Assembly (NCBI RefSeq): GCF_009389715.1
Contig: NC_052404.1
Span: 7,648,745-7,712,744 of the forward strand
DNA length: 64,000 bases
Direction: 5' to 3'
Source: Phoenix dactylifera
Lineage: Eukaryota > Streptophyta > Magnoliopsida > Arecales > Arecaceae
Within the stretch, counting starts at the first letter, position 1; each line of letters begins with the position of its first letter. The notes beneath the pieces are model-generated. The model was given only the letters and a program-made list of their open reading frames with translations, had not been told where the DNA came from and made no database searches. Shown here piece after piece: positions 22,734 to 34,043 of the stretch. The position numbers and the translations under genes are program-made.

Positions 22734-25700
22734 TGATGGGGGGCGAAATGGATCGTCCAACCCACAGCTAAAAAGCCGCTCAGTTTTGGCCCAACAAATG
22801 TCAGCACCGATCGGTTGAATCCTCGGTCCGGCCTAGAATCAGCACGATCTCGAACTCCACCAAAAGCTTCATCGGCCTCGGATATTCACTGACTCACCCA
22901 ACCAAGTTTGGGGCATCTCCAATGTTCGCCGACCTGCCCCGACCGAGCTCGGGGCGCCCACTTCAGTAGCACGCCTCGGCCCTCGAGCTCGGGGCGCTCC
23001 ACCAAGTACACCTCGGGATCCGAGGAACCGAGCTACCCTCAGCACATGTCCAACCGACCTCGCCAAACACATATGAACACGCCTGCTTTTTGTTCGTAGG
23101 ATAACTCTTGCCTTGCCCCTTTGCGACGTGGATGCGACGACTCTTTCCTTTGAATGAAAGACTGGCGGGATCGGCCCATATCCTTGCTTTTCTATCAATT
23201 TCTAATTCCGATCTTCCCCCCCAATCTGATATTATAGTGCTGGTATAGACAGAAATTCCGTTATTGTCCAATTATTAACGGTAGTAAATACCGGGACTAA
23301 CCTCTCAAAAGGTTCGGCCTCGCCAACAACCGCGCCCATGTGTGCACCCACGCCCTCCTACGTGGCCGTACATTACAACGCCATTACACCACGCTTTGGT
23401 AGCTGGCCCTCGACAGTCAAAGGACAACACCACGACTACTCCGGTCATACCCTGCTACGACTGTCAACACCTTATCGTTCTTGAGAATGGACAGCACCAC
23501 ATGCTACCGGCCAGCCTTAGCTGTGCGCCATTCGACTTAGAGCCACGCCCCCTCTCTTGATGAGGGCGAACAATGCCTCTACTACCTGGGCCTCTCTACC
23601 GGGACTATAAATAGCCCGGTCAGGTAACTTCTAAGGAACGTTTTGGCTAGACTAAATTTACCCAACTTTAACTTAACTGTAGGAGGGCCCTCACCGGAAA
23701 CACCGGTGAGGCTTTGTGCATATTCGCCATCACCGCCGCACGGGAGGTGGCCCCCGTCTTCTTCCTCCAATCATCGGCGGCTCCCTCGACTCCACCGGCG
23801 TGGTGACCCTTGGGCCAAATTCGAACCACAATATTTCTGGCGCTTTTGTAGTCTGAGTCGTGACCACAAGGATAATGAGTCGGAGAGCCCCAAACGCGTC
23901 GAGCGGCCGGAAATCAGCGCTCGACTGCTCCCTCCAAAGTCCACCCCCTGCACCGCATGCACCGGCGGACCAAATTTTTCAGGTCCAGACTCCAGCCTAA
24001 GCAGTTTTATCTGCTCGCCCAGCAAGTCCAAGCTCTTGCCGTGGTTATTCAGATCCTTCATCCGGCCGGAGCTTCATCGATTGTCAAACTCGACAGGAAA
24101 GTCGAGAAAGCAGGGCGGCAAATCCAGATGCTTTGGGATCAGGCTACAAAACTCCGCGATGAGCGTTATCGATCGAGGAGCAGGTCCCCTCGGAGGTCTG
24201 GAAGGCGTGTCTCCCTCCGAAGTTTCGAGAAGTACACTCCTCTCATGTCCTTTCGGACCGAGATCCTCACGAAAATTGAGGATTGCGGCTATCTCCGATC
24301 TCCACCAAAGATGCGACCGTCCAAGTCACGGAAGCATTTGGATAAATACTGCCGCTTCCGTAGGGACCACGATCATAACATGGAGGATTGTTACTAGCTC
24401 CGTGATAAGATTGAAGTGATCGTTCGCCAAGGCCTGCTGAGCCGATTCGTCGGTGGACCAACTGACAGGGTGGAGTTCGATAGACAGACTTCAAGGCCAT
24501 CTAATGGGCCCGACGACAGTCGCCCCAGCGAAGGCACAATCAATGCCCCATGCACATCCTATACGTTAATGCTGCCCTGGCTCCAAGGGGCCGGAAAGAG
24601 GCCGCACTCTCATTGGCCCGGGACTAGCAACTCGAGATGTAAATTACTCCTCTTGGAAAGGACCTTAGCCCCTCCAGGTCAGGGCTTTCTTTTTCCGGAC
24701 TATGTTAATTAATGAAGTTACCCTCTGGGACTTTTCCAAGGCATCTCTGAAACGCCCTAGTGGGCTCGACACACTCTGTATGCCCTGGCAGCACAAGTTA
24801 TATACCGATAAATCTATAAAGTCACCCATTTGAGCTCGCCTCGGGGACTTAGCGAGAGTCCAAGGGCCTCACAACTGCAGGTTCTATTTACAAAGTCATC
24901 CCTCGAACTCAGCTCGGAATGCCCTGCGGCATCAACGGGGAGCCAAGAAAGAGCACCCCCATCCGCAGAATCCTGCAAATACGCCCATGATTTGAGTGGG
25001 GGGCATCTACAAGTCATCCCTCAAGCTCGGCTCGGTATGTCCTACGACATCAATGGGGAGCCAAGAAAGAGCACCCCCGTCCGCAGGATCCTACAAGTAC
25101 GCCCCTGATCTGAGTGGGGGGCATCTACAAAGTCATCTCTCGAGCTCGGCTCGGGATGCCCTGCAGCATCAACGGGGAGTCAAGGAAGAGCACCCCCGTC
25201 CAAAGGATCCTACAAATACGCCCCTGATCTGAGTGGAGGGTATCTACAAAGTCATCCCTCGAGCTCGGCTCGAGATGCCCTGCGGCATCAATGGAGAGCC
25301 AAGGAAGAGCACCTCCATCGGCAGGATCCTACAAATACGCCCCTAATCTGAGTGGGGGGCATCTACAAAGTCATCCCTCGAGCTCGGCTCAAGATGCCCT
25401 ACAGCATCAACGGGGAGCCAAAGAAGAGCACCCCCGTTCGCAGGATCCTACAAATACGCCTCGATCTAAGTGGGGGGCACTACAAAGTCATCCCTCGAAT
25501 TCGGCTCGAGATGCCCTGCGGCATCAATGGGGAGCCAAGGAAGAGCACCCTCGTCCATAGGATTCTGCAAGTACGTCCCTAATCTGAGTGGGGGGCATCT
25601 ACAAAGTTGTCTCTTGAGCTCGGCTCGGCTCGGAAAGTCGTCGGGCACTTGCAGACTTCATTACGTCTGAGAGGTGCGGGTTATCGCCGTTATTGTGCGT

Positions 25701-27295
25701 CCGCCTCGGGGCCAGCTATTGAATGAGGTATTTTCACTCGAAATCCCCCTCTCCAAGAAACTGATAAACTCGATATCGATCACGAGCCTCAGAGCTTCCG
25801 GTACTGCAGGAATCTACCACAACGTCCCTTGAATTAAATTCGAGACGTCCGACCTTATATCGATCGCACACCGAAGGCATCTCCCCTGATTACTATTGCG
25901 ATAGGAGCGAATCGCGCGAGCTCAGCTTGAAAAGCTCGACAATCGCGGTACTTGCCCATAAGAGCGCCTCCTTCGAGCTCGACTCGGGACGCCCGGGAGC
26001 TAAAGAACCCCGCAACTGCATGGTTTGCTCTACCTTCGGGGGGATTCCTACTCTCTGGTGAACGCTCATCTCCGAGCTCACCCCTATTCCCCAGCTGGCG
26101 TCGACCCTCGGACAAGCTTCTATCCTTAAGCTAGTCTCCAGTCGGTTTCTTTTTCCTCCGACTTCGCCCTCCTGGGCAGGGCTTAAAGTGGCCCACGATG
26201 TTGGACAAAGAGCTACAAGCTCGTCCTATGGGAGGGTTATCTCCGAATTGGAGGTATATGCTGTGCTCAAGGACTTCGGCAAATGCCAAACACGGCTCCC
26301 GCTATGCGGGATAGGCTGGGACCTAAGTTACGTAGTTCGGATTTCGATATCCAAGCTTGAAGCGGGACGAGCTCAAATACTTGATCAAAGGCGCAATATG
26401 CTGAAAGAAATGCAGACTTCATTGATGATAAATTAGATCGTCCAGCCCACAGCTAAAAGGCCACCCAGTTTTGGCCCAATAAACGCCAGTACCGACCGGT
26501 TGAATCCTCGGCCCGGCCTAGAATCTGCTCGACCTCGGACTCCGCCAAAAGCTCCATAGGCCTCGGATATTTACCGACTCGCCCGACCAAGTTCGGGGCG
26601 TCTCCAATGTTCGCTGACCCGCCCCGACCAAACTTGGGGCGCTCACTTCAGTAGCACGCCCTGACCCTCGAGCTCGGGGCGCTCCATCGAGTACATCTCG
26701 GAACCCTGGGAGCCGAGCTATCCTCAGCATCCGTCCAGCCGACCTCGCCAAACGCATGATGCGACCTCTCAATGGGTTCGGCCTCGCCAACAACTGCGCC
26801 CATGTGTGTACCCACGCCCTCCTACGTGGCCGTACATTACATCGCCTCTACGCCACGCTTCGATAGCTGGCCCTCGATAGTCAAAGGACAACACCACGAC
26901 TACTTCGGCCATACCTTGCTACGACTGTCAACATCTTACCGTTCTTGAGAACGGACAGCACCACATGCCACCGGCCAGCCTTAGCTGCGCGCCATTCGGC
27001 TCAAAGCCACGCCCCCTCTTATGATGAGGGCGGACAATGCCTCTGCCACCTGGGCCTCTCAACCGGAGCTATAAATAGCCTAGTCAGGTACTTCTAAAGG
27101 ACTTTTTGGCTGGACCAAATTTACCCCACTCTAACTTGACCGTCGAAGGGCCATTGCTGGAAACACCCGTGAGACTTTGTGCACGTCCGCCGTTGCCGCC
27201 GCGCAGGAGGTGGCTTCTATCTTTTTCCTCCAATCATCGATGGTCCTTCGACTCCACCGGCGTGGTCACCCTCGGGCCAAATTCGAACCACAACA
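22734..27295 (+). mobile_element. Gypsy-type LTR element without recognisable pol (fossil), inserted in unit A
   Basis: The 5' LTR is about 22,734-23,833 and the 3' LTR about 26,423-27,295; they are of unequal length. The 5-bp target duplication catgg lies at 22,729-22,733 and 27,296-27,300. The interior has a gag-like region at about 23,960-24,420, with a zinc-knuckle-like KYCRFRRDHDHNMEDCY typical of plant Gypsy gag. A GC-rich tandem array follows. I recognise no protease, reverse transcriptase or integrase, so it resembles a non-autonomous, gag-only Gypsy derivative. It is broken, with several breaks. Over the first 225 or so aligned LTR bases I counted about 30 differences, mostly transitions. 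That suggests an age of some million years, with methylation likely inflating the figure. Confidence 0.85.
24877..25630. repeat. Tandem array inside the LTR element, 118-119 bp period, about 6.5 units
   Basis: The landmark gagtggggggcatctacaaa and its variants begin at 24,994, 25,112, 25,231, 25,350, 25,468 and 25,586. An earlier partial unit starts near 24,877. Each unit includes ctcgagctcggctcg, cggcatcaa and gagcaccccc. The period is not a multiple of three, so the array is not a protein repeat. Confidence 0.9.
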
Positions 27296-28197
27296 CATGG
27301 CATGAGCAATATTTGTGCACCATTGACGACCAAATTAATCAATAAGAGTATATATATATTTCTAAAGAAAAAAATTTTGTGGATTAGAGGTTGGCAAGAA
27401 TTTTTTGCTATGGTCAACAGATTGTGATTGACTCAAGCTAGTGACACGCGTCCAAACCAACTAGTCTTTGCGAGGTCTAACAGACAGTCGAGTGGCACGT
27501 GGAAAAGATCACCGACCTGACATCATTCAGTAAGAAGCACGACACGCAGGCTCTTTTTTGTCTACGTGCCCACTTCCCGTTCGTGCTTGCCGCCACATCG
27601 TACGTGTCATCCGACGGTGTGCGAAAGCTAAAGGGGTAAAGTGCACCAAGAGTACGTTTTCTTTTGCCGCTTTTGGTCGCCCATCACGACTGGGCCCCAC
27701 GAGCTCTCTTGGTCGGTCGGATTTTGTAATGATATTCGGAGTCTGAATTTTGCGGTCTTGCGAGCCTGGCGACCGCCGACTCGTCGAGTAACGGTATATT
27801 CGGAATCTTGCGGCTGGCACGTATTCGAACCACCCATGTCGGTAGACCTTGCACGTCATTTGCAAGCTAACGGCAGGAACGTAGAGAGGGACATAAAACT
27901 TTGCGACCGCAGGTTCAAGTCGACTAACCTAGACCAGCGATACTGACAAATCCAATCTGTTCAAAACAAATATAATTTTTCAGTTATGTCTTGTCTTACT
28001 TTATTTTTTTATTTTTCAAAAAATATCTATTTTTTTTATTTTTTCATTTTTAAATATAAAATAGATTTGATGTAATCAATTATTTTGAATGTATAAATAT
28101 GATCATCATGGTCTACATGATGATAGTGATGGTAAAGATAATCGATGCTATAGTGATGGTGACAATAATGATGATGAATATTGGTGACGCGGTGATA

Positions 28198-28480
28198 TGG
28201 AAGGAGAAGTTTTTTTCTCTTGATTATAAGGAGACCCTTTTCGAAAAACTATTGAAGCATCGACAAAGAAGCTTTTCCGTAGAAAAGTACATCTTCCGAT
28301 TCCATGAGTTGATGCTTCGCAGCAACCTTATGGAGACGAAGCGACAGTCCCTAACTAAGTACCGATTCGAGCTGAGGGACGATATCAAAAAGGAGCTAAT
28401 GACGACGCATATCTTCAGTCTAGAGGAGGCATACCAACTTATGTATTTTCATATCCACATTATTGATGATGGCATCAATA
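28198..28480 (+). mobile_element. Gypsy-type gag fossil, copy in unit B
   Basis: The open stretch contains FSVEKYIFRFHELMLRSNLM and ELRDDIKKELMT, which match the pattern of plant Ty3/Gypsy gag proteins. It is an isolated fragment with no LTRs, pol or env nearby. A relic that predates the tandem duplication. Confidence 0.55.
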
Positions 28481-28530
28481 ATGTGGGTATGATGGCAACG
28501 ATGATGGTGGTAATACAGTGGAGGCTCTAG

Positions 28531-29059
28531 TAGAGATGACAATATATGATTTGACCCATCAACTTGATTCGTGAACAATCTGTTTTAAGCAAGTTTGGGT
28601 TTGATATAAATGGGTTTAAATTGTAGATAGACTAATTCGTTTAAACTTATTTATTAAATGGGTTGGGTTCATGTTTAAACTTTTGACCTATTTAACTTAT
28701 TTAATAATTGGATCGGGTCATAATCCGATCCATCTAACCTGTTTAAAATATGTTTAACCAGTTTAAAACCTGCTCAATCTGTTTATGACCTGTTTAACTC
28801 AACCCGCTTAACATGTTTAATTTATTTAAATCTATTTAATCTGTTAAAATCCTATCTAATCCATTTAACTTGATTTGATTTATTTTAATAAATGAGTTAT
28901 GTGGATTAGATCGGATTATCTGTTTAATAGATAGGTCGGATTTAGATTTAAAATTTTGATCTATATAATAAATCGATCGTTTTGAGTTGATAAAATTTTG
29001 GCCTAATCTACAATTAACTCGATTATATCTTACCCGACTCGGTCCAATTGCCACCTCTA
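28531..29059. mobile_element. hAT-like MITE, 529 bp (unit B copy)
   Basis: Allelic to the unit A copy, with the same flanking pair ggctctag and agctttag and the same ends (tagagatgacaat at the left, caattgccacctcta at the right). In the first 150 bases or so it differs from the A copy at about 12-13 positions. Confidence 0.75.
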
Positions 29060-29461
29060 AGCTTTAGTGGGGGTGACAATATGCGCAGATGGTGGTGGCA
29101 ACGACTATAACGGTTGTCATAGCAATATTGTAGTGGTTATGGTATAGATAATGATGACTAACTATGGTTTTTTTCAAAATAATAGGAATGGTGGTCGAGA
29201 AAAAATGTATTAGTGTGATATAAGTTTTCTATTTTAAACTTAGTAAAATTAATATTAATTTATATTATTTAAAATATTTTTAAATAATAAAAATTAGAAT
29301 ATTTTATGCCGGTTTCTATAATTTTATTTTATAAATAATAATAATAATAATACCAAACAAGCCTTTAATCTCGAACGGTCCGTTAACCGGTATTGGAGGT
29401 CCAGGCGGGAGGGCTCCAAAGTTGTAGCGTTTTCTTTACTTTCCAAAAATATCCCTTTCAC

Positions 29462-29628
29462 GAACATTCCCGGAACCCTCCTGCAACCGCTCGATCCAAC
29501 GCATCCAACACGTGTACGGTACACATCCCAAACCACCGTGAAAAGCTACAGACAAAATAATCCATCTTTCCGCATTTTCAACTATACAGTGGGCCCTCCC
29601 GCTCCTCCCCCCCCCCGCGGTTATTTAA
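29462..29628 (+). promoter_or_regulatory. Promoter of GolS copy B: HSE-like, G-box/ABRE and TATA-like sites
   Basis: gaacattc lies at 29,462-29,469, CACGTG at 29,509-29,514 and ttatttaa at 29,621-29,628, in the same order and nearly the same spacing as in copy A. The TATA-like box is ttatttaa here and ttatttat in A. A longer C run (about 10) lies just before it. Whether the two copies are expressed alike cannot be told from sequence. Confidence 0.5.
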
Positions 29629-29805
29629 GACCCCCCAATCCCCCACTTTGAAAGGACTCACAACTCACAAGTTCCCCGATCCCTTCGAGTTCTTACTATT
29701 GCTTCTCTGATCTACTAAAGCTGTCAAGCTTTCCCTCTTTTGTTCGGTCTTCCCGAGCCTCCCCCTCCTCCTCTTTTCTTTAGTTCTCTTCGTTCGTTTT
29801 CTGCG

Positions 29806-31171
29806 ATGGCGCCAGAGATCGTCAGGAAGCTGGCGGCGATGGCCGGCCGATATGGAAAGCCGGCGGCGAAGACGCAGGCCAGGAGGGCGTACGTGACGTT
29901 CCTCGCCGGAGACGGCGATTATTGGAAGGGCGTGGTGGGGCTGGCCAAGGGTTTGAGGAAGGTGAGGTCGGCGTACCAGCTGGTGGTGGCGGTCCTGCCG
30001 GACGTGCCGGAGGACCACCGCCGGATCCTCCGCTCCCAGGGCTGCCTCGTCCGCGAGATCGAGCCCGTCTACCCTCCCGAGAACCAGACCCAGTTCGCCA
30101 TGGCTTACTACGTAATCAACTACTCCAAGCTCCGTATCTGGGAGGTAATCTCACCGCCTCTTCTCCGTCCTTTTGGCACGTGATATGGGCTGCCGCGTTG
30201 CATGCGTCCCTCGTGGCATTTTCGTAATAAAAACAAAATCTTGTAGCCTACGACGACTGTCTTATTCTGAATATGGTATTGGTATATGGTGTGCAGTTCG
30301 TGGAGTACCAGAAGATGATATACCTGGACGCGGATATCCAGGTATATGATAACATCGACCACCTCTTCGACCTCCCGGATGGAAACTTCTATGCGGTGAT
30401 GGATTGCTTCTGCGAGAAGACGTGGAGTCACACGCCGCAGTACCAGATCGGGTACTGCCAGCAGTGCCCGGATAAGGTATCCTGGCCGGAGGACAAGCTG
30501 GGTCCGCCGCCGGCGCTCTACTTCAACGCCGGAATGTTCGTCCACGAGCCCAGCCTCGCCACCGCCGAGTCTCTTCTCAAGACCCTCAAGTCCACTACCC
30601 CCACCTCTTTTGCGGAACAGGTAATCCCGGACTCCTTTTTCGTCTATTACGCAAATCGCAAGGGCTTTTGTGTGAATTGGTACGAATTTTTATATATTTT
30701 CTGGGTGCAGGACTTTTTGAACATGTTCTTTAAGGATATTTACAAGCCGATCGCTGGGGTTTACAATTTGGTCCTCGCGATGCTGTGGAGGCACCCGGAG
30801 AACGTGGAGCTGGAAAAGCTCAAGGTGGTCCACTACTGCGCTGCGGTACGTTTGATGAATTCCTGACCGTCTGATAAATCTAATGGTTGTTGCTTTGAGC
30901 TTCGCGCTGATGATGATGGGTGAATTTTATTTTTTAATTTTGGATGCAGGGTTCGAAGCCGTGGAGGTACACCGGGAAGGAGGCAAACATGGACCGGGAG
31001 GACATCAAGATGCTGGTGAAGAAGTGGTGGAATATTTATAACGACGAGTCGCTGGACTACAAGGGGCCGGCGGCGGTGGAGGTGGCGCAGGATGAGTTGA
31101 AGCAGCCGCTCCTGGCGGTGCTGTCGGAGGCTGGGGTAGTGCATTACGTCACTGCGCCCTCGGCCGCATGA
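29806..31171 (+). CDS. GolS: Galactinol synthase, copy B
   Basis: Exons 29806-30144, 30297-30620, 30711-30845 and 30950-31171 sit exactly 9,374 bp from those of copy A, with identical exon and intron lengths, and encode 339 aa. The DxD motif (D124, D126), HYCAAGSKPW and terminal APSAA are all kept, so it should be an active GT8 galactinol synthase. Intron 1 shows one difference from copy A in 152 bp by eye, so introns are as conserved as exons. Both copies look intact, giving two near-identical enzymes in tandem on the same strand. Confidence 0.97.
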
Positions 31172-32108
31172 CGTGGAAAATGGTGGAAGTGGATGTAGGT
31201 GCAGGGTTGAGCCGCAGTTTCCATTTTATATCTCTTTTGGAAAAATAGGATGTTTTTTGTATAGAATATGTTTTGTGCATTGTGCAGTGAAGCTCAGAGT
31301 CACTGTGAACATGTGTAATTGATACATAACATATGTTTGTATGTAATAGATTGATACATAACATATGTTTGTATGTAATGGATTGACAAAAGAAAAGAAA
31401 AAAAAAAATTGTACAACTAATTTTCTTTGATGGTGCAATCAATGATCTTCTTTTCTTTTGGGCAGACTGGGTAATGAATGAGCTTTGTTAACAATTTGGA
31501 ATTCATGGTGTATGTTATGATCTCCCTTCTCTGATTTAAAATTTATGCGGAAGCGCTGCTCTCAATGAATATTAATGATTTGCACGGATCCTTTGGCCTG
31601 AAGCCATGTACAGTATGAGTGATTATAAGTAGTAAGGAGTGATTATTATGAGGTTTACTAGAACTTAGGGGGACTGTGGATTCTATGATTCCCATCTGGG
31701 ATGTGATCATCCCTGATGTATATTTTAATCCATTCTTATCTTTTCCTTCGCCAGGGATCCTTCTTAGTTCTCGCCACAAAACATTAGAAACAAACCTTCC
31801 ATCACAGTTGGTAACTGACTAACTAAAAACCCCGGAATTTTAGTTTTGAAGTTGTCACAAATAGTTTTGGAGAACAGTGCCAAAACAATGATTCTACCAA
31901 CTGGCTTTGCCCCAAACTGCTATTTGTTTAGGTGCTAATCCTGTTTGCTAAAGATCGTCTATATGATAATATAACCAACAATTGTTAGTTTCACCAAAGG
32001 AAAAACCAAAAAAGCAAGGGTTAGATGCATGCAAGGTTGCAATCGGTGCAATCTAAATTGACGAGAAGTGTAAATTTTTTACTGTCCACTATATGTTCAT
32101 CTATGATT
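31172..32108. other. 3' flank of GolS copy B
   Basis: Counterpart of 21,798-22,728, with the same gatacataacatatgtttgt direct repeat (near 31,320-31,375). The last part (32,041-32,075) differs from A more than the rest. No further gene. Confidence 0.6.
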
Positions 32109-32622
32109 CATGGCATGAGTAATATTTGTGCACCAATGACCACCAAATTAATCAATAAGAGTATATACGTATCTCTAAAGAAATTTTTTTTGTGGATTAG
32201 AGGTTGGCAAGAAATTTTAGCTATGGTCAACAGATTGTGATTGACTCAGGCTAGTGACACGCGTCCAAACCAACTAGTCTTTGCGAGGTCTAACAGACAG
32301 TCGAGTGGCACGTGGAAAAGATCACCGGCCTGACATCATCCAGTAAGAAACACGACACGCAGGTTCTTTTTTGTCTACGTGCTCACTTCCCATTCGTGCT
32401 TGCCGCCACATCGTACGTGTCTTCCGACGGTGTGCGAAAGCTAAAGGGCTAATGTGCACCAAGAGTACGTTTTCTTTTGCCGCTTTTGGTCGCCCATCAC
32501 GACTGGGCCCCACGAGCTCTCTTGGTCGGTCGGATTTTGTAATGATATTCGGAGTCCGAATTTTGCGGTCTTGCGAGCCTGGCGACCGCCGACTCGTCGA
32601 GTAACGGTATATTCGGAATCTT

Positions 32623-33328
32623 TCTCCGTGTTGGGACCCGCTTTGGATTGCGATGTTAGAATAGGTCAGCGAAAATTTTGAAGCGGATAAGATCACCGAA
32701 TTCATACTAGTCCTCGAATCTAAATCAAATCTTGTTTGATACAAAAGAGTATGTACTTAATTTATTGGATGGTGTAAGTTTTATAGTAATGCGATGCCCT
32801 CTCTTTCCTACAAAAAAAAAGTATTTCTACATAGTGTCACGTGTCAACCAACAAACCAAGGATAACCGAGAATTGTTGGATAGCCAAGCTAATAGAGGTT
32901 AGGTTAGAAGGGCGGTTCGAGGATTGTTTTGGATCGGTGGGTGGGGGATGGGAAGGAAGGTTTTTATATTTATCATGATTTTTTGGAATATAGTAATTTA
33001 TTAAATCACTAATATAGGTTGTTGAGCAATACCAAATCGGCTACTTCAAAATGTATCTAATCGGATCGATTAGAAACCAGCACGATTCAGATTTTTAAAA
33101 TAAAATGGTGCTGATCGACGTAGACTCTCCCCTCTTTTGGTTATTAAATATGGTTCGGCTTGCGTGCGGTAAAGACTCTGATGGGGGCATGGCAGAGGCC
33201 ATGTTATTTTCCTTTTTTTTTTTTAATTTAAAACTCTTACAAGCCATCATAAAGCATGATGAGGTCAAAGAATATCTTGGAGACTACTAAATATTAGCTT
33301 ATCTAAGGTGGAGAATGCTGCTTGGGTA

Positions 33329-33406
<78 letters not shown>

Positions 33407-34043
33407 GTTTCACTACTTCACAAATGGTGATTTTTGTGTCATAACTTGATGGTAGATCTTGATGAGACCAAATTTCTCTAACTTCACATAATGATGTATC
33501 AAAGTTGCTTGATGTATGCTGGTAGACCTGCTAAAAACTTTATATAGGTTTTAAATGTGCAATGTCTGCTGAAAAACCTTGCAAAACAATTCAGTGGGTA
33601 AACTGAGGCCTAATTAAGCTTTCAAGCGGGCAGACTAAATTCTACAAGAGCACCTGGACCTTTATGATTTTGTTTCCACCTTATCATGCAAACGAGGATG
33701 CTTTAACAGTGTAACCACAAAAATTCTAACAAAAAGTTTGCCACTGACTACGTGCATAAATATTGATCTGCAAAGAAACATAATAGAAAACTTTCCATCC
33801 CAAAATGAAATGATGCATGCCTCAATTCAAAAGTATAAGCTGGACAGAACAGGATTAAAAATAATTAACTGATCCAAATCTTGAACATTTCGAAAATTAT
33901 CCACATTAACAAACTCAATTATCCACAACAACAAAAAGTGCTTAGGTTCATTCATATTGATTGACAATACAATTATCCACATTAACAAACTCGATCGAGT
34001 TTGGGAAACGAACAAGTAAAAGATTAAAGTTGGGACTTCTTTT
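32623..34043. other. Intergenic region right of the duplication
   Basis: No gene recognised. It holds a (TA)n run (33,331-33,402) and two near-identical copies of 'attatccaca..aacaaactc' around 33,895 and 33,971. The right end is the 3' flank of the minus-strand TRAPPC4 gene. Confidence 0.45.
33331..33402. repeat. (AT)n microsatellite, about 36 units
   Basis: An uninterrupted AT dinucleotide run of 72 bp, likely length-variable. Confidence 0.97.

Larger units (their letters stand above)
18424..27802. repeat. Tandem duplication, unit A (carries GolS copy A and an LTR insertion)
   Basis: The unit begins at gaatcttacggctggcacgt and is colinear with unit B (27,803-32,615). It contains in order a gag fossil, a MITE, a GolS gene, a 3' flank and a distal 0.5-kb segment (27,301-27,802). 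Removing the 4,562-bp LTR element and its 5-bp target repeat leaves 4,812 bp, against 4,813 bp for unit B. The word gaatctt occurs at the left end (18,424), at the A/B junction (27,803) and at the right end (32,616). Confidence 0.95.
27803..32615. repeat. Tandem duplication, unit B (carries GolS copy B, no LTR insertion)
   Basis: It begins at gaatcttgcggctggcacgt directly after the end of unit A and runs colinear with it to the next gaatctt at 32,616. Unit B has the uninterrupted site gattcatggcatgag (catgg at 32,109-32,113) where unit A carries the LTR element. Confidence 0.95.

Noticed and set aside
22869-23271. Minus-strand open frames of about 100 codons in the 5' LTR
   Set aside because: They lie fully inside the LTR, have no known domain, and are not kept as open frames of the same kind in the other LTR.
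24830-25670. Plus-strand open frames in the LTR element array that look like repeated protein
   Set aside because: The repeat period is 118-119 bp, so the frame shifts from unit to unit; the similarity is from DNA repeats, not a coding repeat.
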